Shown piece after piece: positions 1 through 13,989 of a stretch of DNA of 64,000 nt; positions within the stretch are counted from its first letter, which is position 1; every line of letters begins with the position of its first letter. A program made the translations under genes and the position numbers. The notes beneath the pieces are model-generated. The model did no database searches. It was not told the origin of the DNA and was given only the letters and a program-made list of their open reading frames with translations. Where the stretch lies: positions 23,891,654-23,955,653 of the forward strand of contig NC_091931.1 in the NCBI RefSeq assembly GCF_041260155.1, read 5' to 3'. Source of the stretch: Ptychodera flava. Lineage: Eukaryota > Hemichordata > Enteropneusta > Ptychoderidae.

Positions 1-490
1 GAACAGACATGGATGTCAATCATTAATATCAAAGAGGAAAAAGCAGTAAATCAAAAATTTTGATGAGTGTTAAGACTTGCCAGCCATCCAATTAAATATT
101 CTGAGCAGCCATAGTGAGGCATTTTAGCCAAATCTGGTGTGTGCAGTGTCTGAGATGACGTTTTCTTGTAACATTGAAACCATAAAAGCACAGCTAATAC
201 TGACAAAACTGCCTTTTTTTAACTGTTATTTTGGTCATAAAAAGCATCATTCTACTGAAAACCTGAGACACAAAGGAAAACACTTCCATCAATGAGAACG
301 AAATATATCTTGTCATTTTTCTATCTCTAAAATAAGTCACTGTATCAAATATATATTGTGAAATATTTGTGCATGTTGCTTTCTCGTACTGAATTCTCAT
401 AGAGAGAACAGAAAAGTATCAGGAATTTGTCATACTTGAAATGCAGATTTCATAATGGTACACTTTCACTTAGCAAACATCAAGATGTCT
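1..490. other. AT-rich spacer, nothing recognised
   Basis: I see no gene, RNA or repeat end that I can name here. It is plain AT-rich sequence leading into the hairpin-rich repeats that start near 500. Confidence 0.5.
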
Positions 491-499
491 CTGGCATAT

Positions 500-775
500 A
501 TCTCTGATTTATTAAAGTATTGCGTCCGAAGGGCGTGGAGAAAAATATAAAACATCCTGATATCTCTGATATATATGTCTTGTATATTAAAGTCATGTAC
601 AGGAAGGGCGTGCTGAAAAATGTCTGATATATTAAAGTAATGCGCTCGAAGAGCACGCTGAAAAATATTGAACATACAGATATCTCTGATATATGTATGC
701 CTGATATGTTATAGTTGGGCGTGCTGAAAAATATGTCTTATTATTAAAGTAACGCGCCCGAAGGGCGCGCCCAAA
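500..775. repeat. Degenerate tandem repeats with GC-rich hairpins
   Basis: About five diverged units contain the pattern ATTAAAGTAAtGCGCCCGAAGGGCGCGC followed by GAAAAATAT, in variable spacing. The core GCGCCC-GAA-GGGCGC can fold into a short hairpin with a GAA loop. A single related core (CCCCCGAAGGGCAGGC) lies near 2851. The stretch is otherwise AT-rich and noncoding, so this is probably the remnant of an interspersed repeat. Confidence 0.6.
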
Positions 776-844
776 AATGCAACTGAATGATGAAATTTGT
801 GGCTGACACGATGCATTTTTAGGCAATGATGAGCCTGTGTCGAA

Positions 845-960
845 ATTCAAAAACACACTGACCCCCCTATTGGGCATTTCAAAAACATGGTGACCCCCTA
901 TCACCAAAGTCAAAAACAGGGTGACCCCCCCATTGAATCCACCGCCCCCCCCCCCGGCCG
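845..960. repeat. Three GTGACCCCC-type short repeats plus C-run
   Basis: Three units of about 33 bp of the form CAAAAACa-GGTGACCCCCC-ATTGG are followed by a C-run and CGGCCGAAGAAACTGATCAG. Two further GGTGACCC units flank the AT microsatellite at 2420 and 2567, which indicates a dispersed family. Confidence 0.5.
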
Positions 961-1322
961 AAGAAACTGATCAGTACCCAAGAAGCGATTTTAGTTATCG
1001 TTTTGACTGGCGTAAACTGGTCACATCTTTTGTGTACACCCATGATTGAAGACGTGAAACGCTGACACTCGTTGCCATGGTTTGTCTCCCACAATCTACA
1101 TACAGTGTCTCCTGCGCATCAAGTGCTTTGTCTGTTAGGCGAACACTGCGTTTAATTACGGCAACTCATCTTCAATTAGTACAAAACAGTTACAACGTCG
1201 CGTCTTTGTTGGTATACTTCAATTCTATCTATCTTATCTGTCCCTCAATTCAATTCATTTCTTGTTAACAGGCATCGATCCATCCTCGTCCATCATTCAT
1301 CTGTCTGTGTGTCTGCCTCTCT

Positions 1323-1445
<123 letters not shown>

Positions 1446-1499
1446 CTCGCCATGTAAGTCTACACCTTGGCGTTTGTTGTACCTTTCTATGCTAAATCT

Positions 1500-2340
1500 C
1501 AAATAACTCATGTGTAAAACGTACAAATTGTATTCTTGGTTCAGAAATATCTATATAGATGCATCGCGAGGACATTCGATATAGCACGTCGTTAATGTCG
1601 ATGGTCTCACTTGATACTCTAAGCCTGGTTACAGTTTCCGCGGGGCATAAAGGGTGCATTCTTGTGATTTCTCGAATGCATCTCGCATACTTGTATGACT
1701 CTATATACTACCGAACATGGTTTATTCTCTATGGTAGCAAAGTGAAAACTTGACTCGGAACACAAATGTCTTTGGAGTTTCACAAATGTAGAAACGTTTC
1801 GACAGTAGAAGACTATTTTAAAGAGGAATGTTTTAGTCAAGGCGTTTAGAAGATTTTGAAGTAAAAGTGCAGCTTGCATGTGGTGTACATGTGGCGGACA
1901 ATGTACAGAAATCTCAACCATGGCAACCAATTGCAAGCTCTCTAAACAGTCTGGAAGCTTCTATAAAACCAAGGATCAAAGAAGAGATTTTAGCTTCAAG
2001 AGTAGACGAACATAACTCACCTTCACCGTGACGTCTAACTATGGAGGAAGAGATAGTACAGTAAGACTCTATCCTGTAAAATGGAGTCAGTCGAGAGGTC
2101 GATACAGGCTGGTAGCTCATGAAACTATGAGACGAGTAAATCTATACAGTTTCCACATGACAAGCTATGGTACCACTCGCTGCTTACATTAACGTGCCAA
2201 GACTGTGACGTAAATAAGAGATGAATATATTACACGTGAGTCATGCCTTAGGATCGTATGGGATTTTCATGAAATGGGATAACAAATAAATGTTATCCCA
2301 ACATGCAATGTGTAAACTAAGGATTGATCAGTTTATTCGG
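1500..2340. other. Spacer without recognised features
   Basis: Unique-looking sequence with only short chance frames. No splice pattern, repeat end or homology to other parts of the window was noticed. Confidence 0.45.
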
Positions 2341-2434
2341 CTGGGGAGGGGTGGATTATTTTTCGCGGACATCAAAATATGGCTGAACTCCTCCCAATGG
2401 AAAAAAATACCAAAAAACGGTGACCCTATGCCAA

Positions 2435-2435
<1 letters not shown>

Positions 2436-2518
<83 letters not shown>
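2436..2518. repeat. (AT)n microsatellite
   Basis: An AT dinucleotide run with one interruption. It lies between two copies of the GGTGACCC short repeat, so it may be the internal microsatellite of that element. Confidence 0.95.
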
Positions 2519-2519
<1 letters not shown>

Positions 2520-2705
2520 AAATATGGCAGAACCCCTCCCCATGGGACAAAACCACCAGAAGCACGGTGACCCCGGCCATTATAAATTTATTCATTTATT
2601 TATTTCAGTCGAACACAGCCACCCGATGAGTGTAGGCGGCTCTGCTGTCTATACGAAACAAATTTGTAGTTGATATATAATTTACATTAGACTGGTCAAC
2701 TTAGT

Positions 2706-2814
<109 letters not shown>

Positions 2815-3216
2815 TGATGTGACCCTCAACAAGGCTGTTTGCAAAATGTGCCCCCGAAGGGCAGGCTAAACTTTGTAAAAAACAACTCTCCCTAAATTTG
2901 CCCGGCCCATCCCTCCTCTAATTTCTGAAGGCTTCCTTACACAGAGGAATTTATGGCATTGGGTGCCTGCCAAAGTGTGCTTATACTATAATGCAGTGCG
3001 ATTCTTTTTGTGAGCATAGAGCTGCCAGTGGTAAAATTAGGTAGGGAACTGGAGGAATGCTTCATAAATACTGCAGCTTATCAGGCTTATGGAGGGGTCA
3101 TGGGTCATGGACCGTCACCACATCTCAGGGACGCAGTCCAGCTAATGAGCACCTGTGGGTCGCGGTCTGAAAAAATGTTACTAACTCATCTCGGTTACTG
3201 AACCACGCTTTTTTAA

Positions 3217-3312
3217 AGGGTGGAGATTTAGCCGATCGCTTCTGTCAGCTATGACTTCGGCAAGTGACTAGGTGCCGTACATTGCGAGTTCGAATCCGAT
3301 CGAGACTTTCTA
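3217..3312 (+). repeat. tRNA-derived SINE-like relic
   Basis: An A-box-like TTAGCCGATCGC near 3229 is followed about 57 bp later by a B-box match GAGTTCGAATCC at 3286-3297, the internal pol III promoter layout of tRNA genes. The intervening sequence does not fold into an intact cloverleaf that I can see and there is no CCA end, so a tRNA-derived SINE head fits better than a working tRNA. A second relic with the same layout lies at 7165-7290. Confidence 0.5.
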
Positions 3313-3499
3313 TTCATGACTAACATAAAGGCATCGCTCAGCCTGTTGCAGCATTCATAAAAGACCAATGACCTATGACTAGTGAGAGGGCAGTAGCTGA
3401 ACAGAGGACACTGGCCTCGTTTTCTTTCAAAGGAGGAGAAACAAAAAGCGAAGGTCGACAAGAATTCTCCGCTTTGCTGACCGAGCGCATCGTTTTGGT

Positions 3500-4600
3500 T
3501 TGCTGTGCTTTATTGAGGGAGCATAAATTAGCATGCATTCGCGTATGGTGGAACTTTTATCCCGAGGGTTGTCTTCAGCAAATTTTTATCAGTCGGGTAA
3601 AGCAGAAAAGTTAGGCGACCATGTCAATCGTGACACCTTTTTATCACACTTTGCACGGGAAAATAAGTGCTCTCTGCAGGGTCTAAATAGCGCCGTAGCA
3701 GTTGTGTACTTTTATTTTGTGGTGCGTTGTGTTATATAGTCTCTTCAGTGAGTGATATCGTCTATTTATTATGTTGTATATGGAAGAGTCATAACAGTAT
3801 TAATTGTTTTATATTATGTCATATCATCTTGCATTTGCATGTAGAATATTGTCATGTCGATTTGTCATCGTGTTCTGATGTGTCATTACTTTCTGTAGTT
3901 TCTGATATGACATTGTTAAGCCATGTGGTTTATGTTGCATGGCTTTGTCATGATGTTTTCTTGTTTTTGAATTGTGTAAAAATGTTTCATTGTGCGCCAT
4001 GGGTTTTTCACACGTTGCAACAAATTAAACATTACCTTAATGTTGCACAGTTATTATCTGGTACATTTAAACAAATAATCACACCCAACGACTGTATACC
4101 ACGAGATTTCGACAAGTTCGCGACGTATGTGCACGAGCAATAGCGAGTCAAAGTCGAGTGGTATATCCGTTGCTGAGGTGGTTTATTACTATTATTTCAT
4201 AATTTGAAGTTGAAATTCTGGCGTGAAACATCAAATTTAAGGGGAATTTTTCTCCAGTTGGAAACTCGCGTCCGTTGCAACCGTGCCATATTGTAAATAT
4301 GCAAGTGAATTTTAACGTCTTGCCCAATCAGATCGCAGTATTTGCGCCATCAGTGTACTGGTACGATATAACATGTGTTACAGTAGTGTCAGTATAGGAT
4401 GTACACTTTTTTAATTAAAGTATTCTCTTTTCGCTTTCTAGTTCTGACATAACCAGAAATAACTGGAGGTACGTAAAGCAGGTAACCACAATATAATTAG
4501 AATATTACCGCGCAAAGTTTGTGATGTGATGTGATGTGATGTGATGTGATGTGATGCCAAAACTTGAAGACAAAACATATCGTCACTGTTGAAGGTAAAA
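3500..4600. repeat. Duplicated flanking segment, copy 1 (partner at 16.9-17.6 kb)
   Basis: This stretch aligns by eye in order and orientation with 16900-17640. Shared landmarks are GGTGGAA-TTTATCCCGnGG, GGTCAATCGT, AGTGATATCGTC, AAGTCATATCATCTTGCA, the GTGAT run and a final GTTGAAGG. Each copy lies on the 3' side of a minus-strand methyltransferase gene (A here, C there), so it is probably part of the duplicated unit or an old interspersed repeat in its flank. No convincing reading frame. Confidence 0.6.
4518..4556. repeat. (GTGAT)n short tandem repeat
   Basis: Seven to eight copies of the pentamer GTGAT inside the duplicated flank. The partner copy near 17586 has only one or two units. Confidence 0.9.
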
Positions 4601-4603
4601 TAC

Positions 4604-4605
<2 letters not shown>

Positions 4606-4686
<81 letters not shown>
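4606..4686. repeat. (GA)n microsatellite
   Basis: A pure AG dinucleotide run of about 80 bp. Open frames across it are artefacts. Confidence 0.97.
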
Positions 4687-4688
<2 letters not shown>

Positions 4689-4909
4689 ATGCAGGGCAAA
4701 TCCTCAGTGGATTGTGCAACGGATCAATAAATGACAAAAGGTTGAAAAGAAGCAAGCTGACACTTTCGTTACTTAGTCTAATCTTAGATGTATTTCTTGC
4801 GTACGACTTTCCGCTCTATAAATCGAGCTTCTTCGGGTACATCCAAAGAGAGTGATGAAATGTACAGAACTCAATATACTGTGCTCAGAAACTTTCAAAA
4901 GCTGTGTTA

Positions 4910-5260
4910 ATCAATTGATTGTCCAGTATCCACATTAGAATTGGAGAAGTACATTGAAATACATTATCTCAAATTTACCAATACTCGAAACAACAGTTAG
5001 TGAATGTTACGGTTACAATTAACATTTTCTTTTTCATAACCAATTTGAAAGTGGTTGGAAGCGTAACTATCCCTCGTGGTTATAAATCACGCAAGTCACG
5101 GATGTGCTGCGTTTTAAACAGTTTTCCACAGTATCATCCAAAGTTTTCTTTCTAACAAATTCAGATGATTAAATGCCTAGGTATATTCTTTATATGAGGC
5201 AATTGTATGAGTAAAATGACAAGTGATTTTATATATGTTCCACTTAGTGTATTGGTTGGC
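4910..5260 (-). other. Conserved 3' flank / 3' UTR of methyltransferase copies
   Basis: The sequence just past the stop codon of copy A is recognisably repeated after copies B (9885-10188), D (39480-40010) and E (58010-58534). Shared words include ATTATCTCAAATCTACCAATAC, AACAATTTGAAAG and ACAAGTGATTTTTACATG. Its retention over about 330 bp shows that the duplication unit includes the 3' UTR. I did not find a canonical AATAAA on the coding strand close to the stop. Confidence 0.6.
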
Positions 5261-8687
<3,427 letters not shown>

Positions 8688-8739
8688 ACCCTTGGGTCAA
8701 TGTTGTACCGCCACGCAGGGTAGTTTGCCTGGTCAATTC

Positions 8740-9220
8740 GTTAGGTCATGGGACGTGCACAGGTCAGCTGGCGCCTTGGCAAACTCCAAAGCCCCAAGGC
8801 CCAGTCGAGCATAGCCGAGCATAGCCGAACCGTTTAAGGACAGTCCCTCTACAGAGGGACTGTGGTTTAAGTTAGCAATAACAAAACATACTCATTTCCG
8901 CTCCCAAGCATTGTTCCTTCCATAAAAAACTCTGATCCCTATCACAATGGGCAACAACGGGCGCATATACTAGATTTAATAGTTGCACTCTGATTGCCAC
9001 TGGCCTGCTGTTTGACTCCACTGCTCCAATAGAAGAATTAGTATTCAGGTTAAAGGTTTCCGAGATCTAATTATTCTACCTTAGAAATTGTCAGAATATC
9101 GCGTTTTGCTTCGCTGCTTCAATCCCTGGCTGTAACATTCATGAATGGGTTCATTCAGGTTGTGTTTGTGTCTTGGACTTTTGAACTGGCGTATTACCAA
9201 ACAAAAATTAAAGCACTATA
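8740..9220. other. Upstream region of copy A
   Basis: The first 60 bp after the start codon align with the promoter regions of C and D, but A has a deletion that removes the AGGTGGCGCCATTTTAG block present in both. The rest is unassigned. Confidence 0.5.
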
Positions 9221-9770
9221 GCTTGTACGGACGTTTTCGATCGCTAACTAGGGGGTTAGGCTAGGCCAGGTTCGACCAGGCTCGAGTGGGCCTGGGGTTT
9301 GGAGTTTGCCGTGGCGCCTTTGACCTCAAGGTGGCGTCAATGGGAGGTTGTAAACGTTGTAACTCGACATAACGACCAGTAATAACGAGCAATAACGAGC
9401 TAGAACTAGATAGAACGAACCAATAACGAGCAGGAAATACAAACAACCAAATTGCTCCATATCACACAGTAGCAAAGCACAACATATATAAAAATATTCA
9501 TATAGGTGTGACGTTGTATACTGTGTGTTAATCTCAAGTGGTAGAACAGTTATATTTTTCAGTTTCTTTTGCGTCTTGGTGTAAACAATATCAAACAAAT
9601 TGAAAATAAGTGACAGTGTTGCGATGCGTCTTTTTTCATCCATAACGGACCAAGGTCAAGTAAATTACTAATAGTTTATCTTTAGCTCTATAATTTAAAT
9701 TTACACTGAATAACTTTTATTACTGTCATATGGGTACACGCTTATGCAGATCTTTCTAGAATTGTTAAGT
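9221..9770. repeat. Duplicated spacer segment, copy 1
   Basis: 9221-9650 aligns with 12556-12985: shared TACGGACGTTTTCGATCGC, CCAGGCTCGAnTGGGCCTGG, TAACGAGCAATAACGAGC and TTTTGCGnCTTGGTGTAAAC. The distal part, through TTTCTAGAATTG near 9760, also matches 18590-18850. These segments mark the spacer 3' of methyltransferase units and show repeated local duplication. Confidence 0.65.
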
Positions 9771-10188
9771 AGGTTTTTTAATGGTTATGTCAATTAGAAA
9801 TTTCTGGAAAGGGTGTTTTGGCTATAAATACAACACAGCAAAGCAAGTCAATTTGAACTGAAAATTTTGACCAAATCAGGATTGAAGGAGTTCATTATCT
9901 CAAATCTACCAATACCCGAAACAACAGTCTCTTAATTTTACAGTTAAAATTAAAATGTTTGTTTTTAAAAACAATTTGAAAGCGACTGAAAACATAATTT
10001 CCCCTCATTGTTACAGCAGCACACAAGTTACGGATGTACTCCATTATAAACAGTTTTCCACTGTATTATCATTTTTTTTGTTTCCGGCTAATTCAATTAT
10101 TAAATGCCCAAGTATTCTTTACAAAAGGCAATTATATGTCTAGAATGACAAGTGATTTTTACATGTTCCACTTAGTTGTATGAGTTGT

Positions 10189-10607
10189 TCACTTTTTTTT
10201 TATGGCAGACAGAAATGATATGTCACTACCATCTGCCAACGCTGCGTCTACGCTTAGAACTTCTGCTGACACGATATGAAAACCGGCCTCGACGACGGCT
10301 TGTTTTCAAGAACGTTTGGTCGACCTTCAGACAGTAGAACTGTCTTTCCCATACGTGGTTGAACGTCTGGTTGAGCGCAGTGGTCATAATGAGGACGCTA
10401 CCAGGCTTTAGAAGGTTGACGATATTCTTTATGGCTTCTTTGAATGAATCTTTGTCGGGACAGGCAGATTCCACACAATATGAGGCCACGACGACATCAA
10501 ATGGCTCATACACTTGTGGTTCCAATGGATTTGATTTATGGATGTCGATGTGTATGATCTCTCTGATGGATTGGCGTACCATGGCCTGTCTGTCTTCCCA
10601 TTTATTT
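10189..10607 (-). pseudogene. Copy B exon 3, frameshifted methyltransferase
   Basis: A third exon closely related to the others (RNKWEDRQAMVRQSIREI, then SYCVESACPD). One extra base in the stretch for VKTAVVEAG shifts the frame, so the reading runs into Arg-rich nonsense. In the original frame the exon would end near 10189 with an AIKKK stop. The LDETFY loop reads LNQTFN, so the position of PNMT Glu219 is Gln. The acceptor is a single CTACAG rather than the CAGCAG of other copies. No exon 1 or 2 is adjacent. A pseudogene or gene relic is most likely. Confidence 0.82.
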
Positions 10608-10619
10608 CTGTAGGTCACA

Positions 10620-11400
10620 TGCTTCCATACACGAGAATACCTTTTTAGGTATCCATCGTCATATACATACAAGCGTAACACTAGCTGTCCCAACAATCAT
10701 GTACGGATTAGGCAATACACAGCTCGATGCACAGAAAACACAAACATCAATTTCTGCAGATCAAAACCCAATAACGCTAATCTAAAACACAAGATTCTGA
10801 AATTACAAAAATACACTGATCAGAATACACAAACAACAGCCAATTACAGTATTTCATAGAGACACCAACGGTAACCCCAGTTTCCCTCCCACAACGAATA
10901 GAACATCTGACCACACGAAGACGAACAGTAAAAGACCTGCACTTGAGATGGAAGACGTCCTGAATATAGGTGAGTGCACGGTCACCTGTGGTCTGTTCCG
11001 CTCTGCCATATGGACGTGTGTACATGTGCCTGAGAAAAGAGGGAGACGGACATATGGGCACACGTCTATGGGGCGCATAGATGCGGAGCGGAGTAGACCT
11101 CATGTGACTGTGGTGAGTGAAAATCAGCAAGACAAGATCCTAGCCGAATGACACATAAAATTACAAAATAAATACAGAAGGTAACATCATAAGCCGGCAC
11201 AGAAACAGAGAACAAAATATGCATACAACGTCAACAAATATGTCGCATTACACGAGCACAAACCAAAATGAACATCGATACACATAGCAGCCTCGAATTC
11301 ATCTGAATTTCCCCTTCCAAAACACAGAATAGAATGCATCTCATGTCGAAGGCATGTCATGAAGAACACTATCAGAAAACGGTGAGATACCAATCACACC
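10620..11400. other. Unassigned block upstream of copy B exon 3
   Basis: Homology to the intron beside exon 3 of other copies stops at about 10618. The block has chance-looking frames on both strands (for example 10777-11130) that I cannot assign. It may be a mobile element without visible ends. Confidence 0.4.
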
Positions 11401-11525
11401 GTTAGATAAAGGAAGCAGACTTGTTTATGGCAATTCTTTAATGCCCAAGTATTCTTTACACAAGGCAATTATATGACTAGAATGACATGTGATTTTTACA
11501 TGTTCCACTGAGTTGTGTGAGTTGT

Positions 11526-11652
11526 TCACTGTTTTATGGTAGACACAAATGATATGTCATTACCATCTGCCGATAACGCTACGTCTGCGCTTAGAATTTC
11601 TGCTGACACGATATGACAACCGCCTCGACGATGGCTGTTTTCACGAACGTTT
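11526..11652 (-). pseudogene. Fragment of methyltransferase exon 3 (3' part)
   Basis: The last about 125 bp of an exon 3, including AAGTGATTTTTACATG-type flank, AIK-type end and the VKTAVVEAGCHI coding stretch. It stops abruptly at ACGTTTT where the rest of the exon should continue and joins a repeat beginning TTTAGGGATCCC. Confidence 0.8.
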
Positions 11653-12006
11653 TTTAGGGATCCCAAGGCTTCTGAAAATACAGGTTTGTTATCCTGTGGG
11701 GGGGGGGGTGCACGTAGACCCCCTCTAGCCCACGGACTATATAGCTAGTACCACAACAGCTATTGTTTAAGGCGTGAAACGGTTACGTAAGCAATCCATG
11801 TTTGCCTCGCCTCACGAAGCTCTTGGCTCTCTTTTCCGAAGAGTGCCGACCATGCACCCTTCGGTAATTTCGGATTTTCGGATCTACGTGCACACCCCCC
11901 CCCCCCACAGGATAACAAACCTGTATTTTTCAGAAGCCTTGGGATCACTAAAAAACGTTCGTGAAAACAGCCATCGTCGAGGCCGGTTGTCATATCGTGT
12001 CGTATA
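11596..12006. repeat. Inverted duplication containing an exon fragment
   Basis: Arms of about 115 bp at 11596-11716 and 11888-12006, in opposite orientation around a 170-bp spacer. The shared order is ACGATATGACAAC-CGTCGAGG, then AACGTTnTTTAG, then GGGATCCCAAGGCTTCTGAA, then TTATCCTGTGGGGGG. The outer part of each arm is methyltransferase exon 3. Confidence 0.82.
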
Positions 12007-12555
12007 ATTTTCGGATTGTTAAGCGAAAGTATGTTCGACAAAGTTTGTGTTGTTGTTGTCGTGTGGTGCTGATCGGAATTGATGTGCTGGCAAAAACGGG
12101 AGTGTTTTGAGCTTCAGGAAAGTGGGTTTTACCGTTTTAAAAATTCCTCTCATATTTTTATGAATATATAATGAGTGTGTTTTAACCAAATTTGAAAGTC
12201 TTTTATCGATACTGTCTGGTTTTACTTAATGGTTTACGGTCAGTCATACCGTCTTTTACACGTGCGTCAAGAAAGGACATGTTTATGAAACTGCTGGCGT
12301 GTTATGTTTTGATTGGCGTGAAGCAGTGTTTCTGGCCTGAGAGCTCACAAAGTAACTATGGTTGCTACGCGACTGGCAGTACGATGCCATCTCGTCGTAT
12401 GTTTCGCATAATCTCGTGTAATTATCAACCACAAACAAAGCCTCCAAAAAGTTTAACACCTTTGAAGCTCATTTTAATATGAAAAGCCAATAGTCTACCG
12501 AGACGACCATGGAACAAAAGGCATGCAAGTGTTGCCACTCTGTCCATGTTACTCT

Positions 12556-12985
12556 GTGCTAGTACGGACGTTTTCGATCGCTAACACAAGGGCTTAGCTT
12601 AGGCTAGGTTCGGCCAGGCTCGACTGGGCCTGGGTTTTGGGGTTTGCCCTGGCGCCTTCGACCTGAAGGTGGCGTAAATGGGAGATTGTAAATGCAGTAA
12701 CTCGTCATAAAGATCAGTAATAACGAGCAATAACGAGCAAAACGAGCAATAACGAACTACAACAAAGATATAACGAGCCAATTACGAGTAGGAAATTACA
12801 AACAACAAATTGGTCCAGATCACATAGTTTCAAAGCACAACATACATAACAATATTCATAAAGGTGTAACCTTGTATAGTGTATGTTAATCTCAACTACA
12901 AGAAATAGTTTTAATTTTATTTTGCGCCTTGGTGTAAACATTATCAAAAAAACCCTGAAAATTAATGACAGTTGGGCGATGCGTT
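12556..12985. repeat. Duplicated spacer segment, copy 2
   Basis: Partner of 9221-9650, in the same orientation. Here it runs directly into a truncated exon 3 at 12989, so the junction is a rearrangement breakpoint. Confidence 0.7.
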
Positions 12986-12988
12986 CCA

Positions 12989-13085
12989 ATGATGTTCCAG
13001 TGGATTTGATTTATGGATGTCGCAGTGTATGATCTCTCTCATGGATTGGCGTACCATGGCCTGTCTGTCCTCCCATTTATTTCTG
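12989..13085 (-). pseudogene. Fragment of methyltransferase exon 3 (5' part)
   Basis: Codes for RNKWEDRQAMVRQSMREI through CDIHKSNPLE and then stops at a breakpoint. The CAGCAG acceptor and the following intron sequence match copy A, without the foldback element seen in C, D and E. Together with the 11526-11652 fragment it may represent one exon whose middle was lost. Confidence 0.82.
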
Positions 13086-13496
13086 CTGGTCAATAACGAA
13101 ATAGGTTGGATTATCTACTGCCTCAGGGTAGCGAACACATGGTTTAAGGATGGGGTGAATGAATTATTTTGAAATTATACGCAACCTGTTAACATTAACT
13201 ACGATACTTTTTAGCCAAGCCATCGAGGCTAAACATCCATGCTGTTATAATCAACGGTAAATTATGGTGTTAATTATTTTATGAAAATTGCCATATTAAT
13301 CTATTGATTTGTGCATCAATCGAGCCAACGATTAAGATTTGTGCAACAAGAACTAACAAACCTCTAAGCGCCAAGCGCTAAGATTCAATACCCATCATGC
13401 AAAAGGAACACCATGTTTTTTTTAAGCACGGTAAACTCGAAGTGATACACTTTTTCTACTCATTGCTAGCGATTGGTTGTTTCTTTGGAAACCTAC

Positions 13497-13704
13497 CCGT
13501 TGCCTTCCCTATGACACACGGACTTAATGAAATGACTCCAGTCAATTGCGTCTTGGGTACTTTTGATCCATTTCTCAACGGCTTGTCTGCAGCTTTCGGA
13601 AAAATCGGAAAATATAATTTCTGGAAATCTTGTGCAAGTACGTATAACGTGGACGATGCTGGGACCTCCACCAATTTCTAACAAACGCGGTCCCGTGAAG
13701 TCGC
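13497..13704 (-). pseudogene. Copy B exon 2
   Basis: 208 bp, open and with intact splice sites: acceptor TTTCACAG, donor GG|GTAGGT. It codes for DFTGPRLLEIGGGPSIVHVI through DWSHFIKSVCHREGNG. It is called pseudogenic because the downstream exon 3 is broken and homology to intron 1 of other copies ends near 13985, with no exon 1 before copy C begins. The exon itself could still be spliced into a chimeric transcript. Confidence 0.75.
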
Positions 13705-13989
13705 CTGTGAAATAAATAGCAAGTAAAATCAGGTAAACTGGAACGAAAGGCAATAGGAGAGTATTACATACTTTTTATATAGAAAAAAATCAAACGAAAC
13801 AGCAAAAATGCCCTTGAAACGAGGAATTATGAGATCTATGCACATTGCAAAGACAGAAAGACACCTTGATAAATGGACAGGTAGAGAGAGGTAGACGGGC
13901 AGATAGCCATGTGTCTGCCTTCCTACCTACCTACCAACCTGAATAAATAGCATGTGCATACATACTTGCCTATATTACATATACACCCG

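Noticed and set aside
10777-11130. 117-codon minus-strand frame with many basic residues
   Set aside because: Not recognisable, overlaps other frames of similar length on both strands, and lies in a block of unknown origin.
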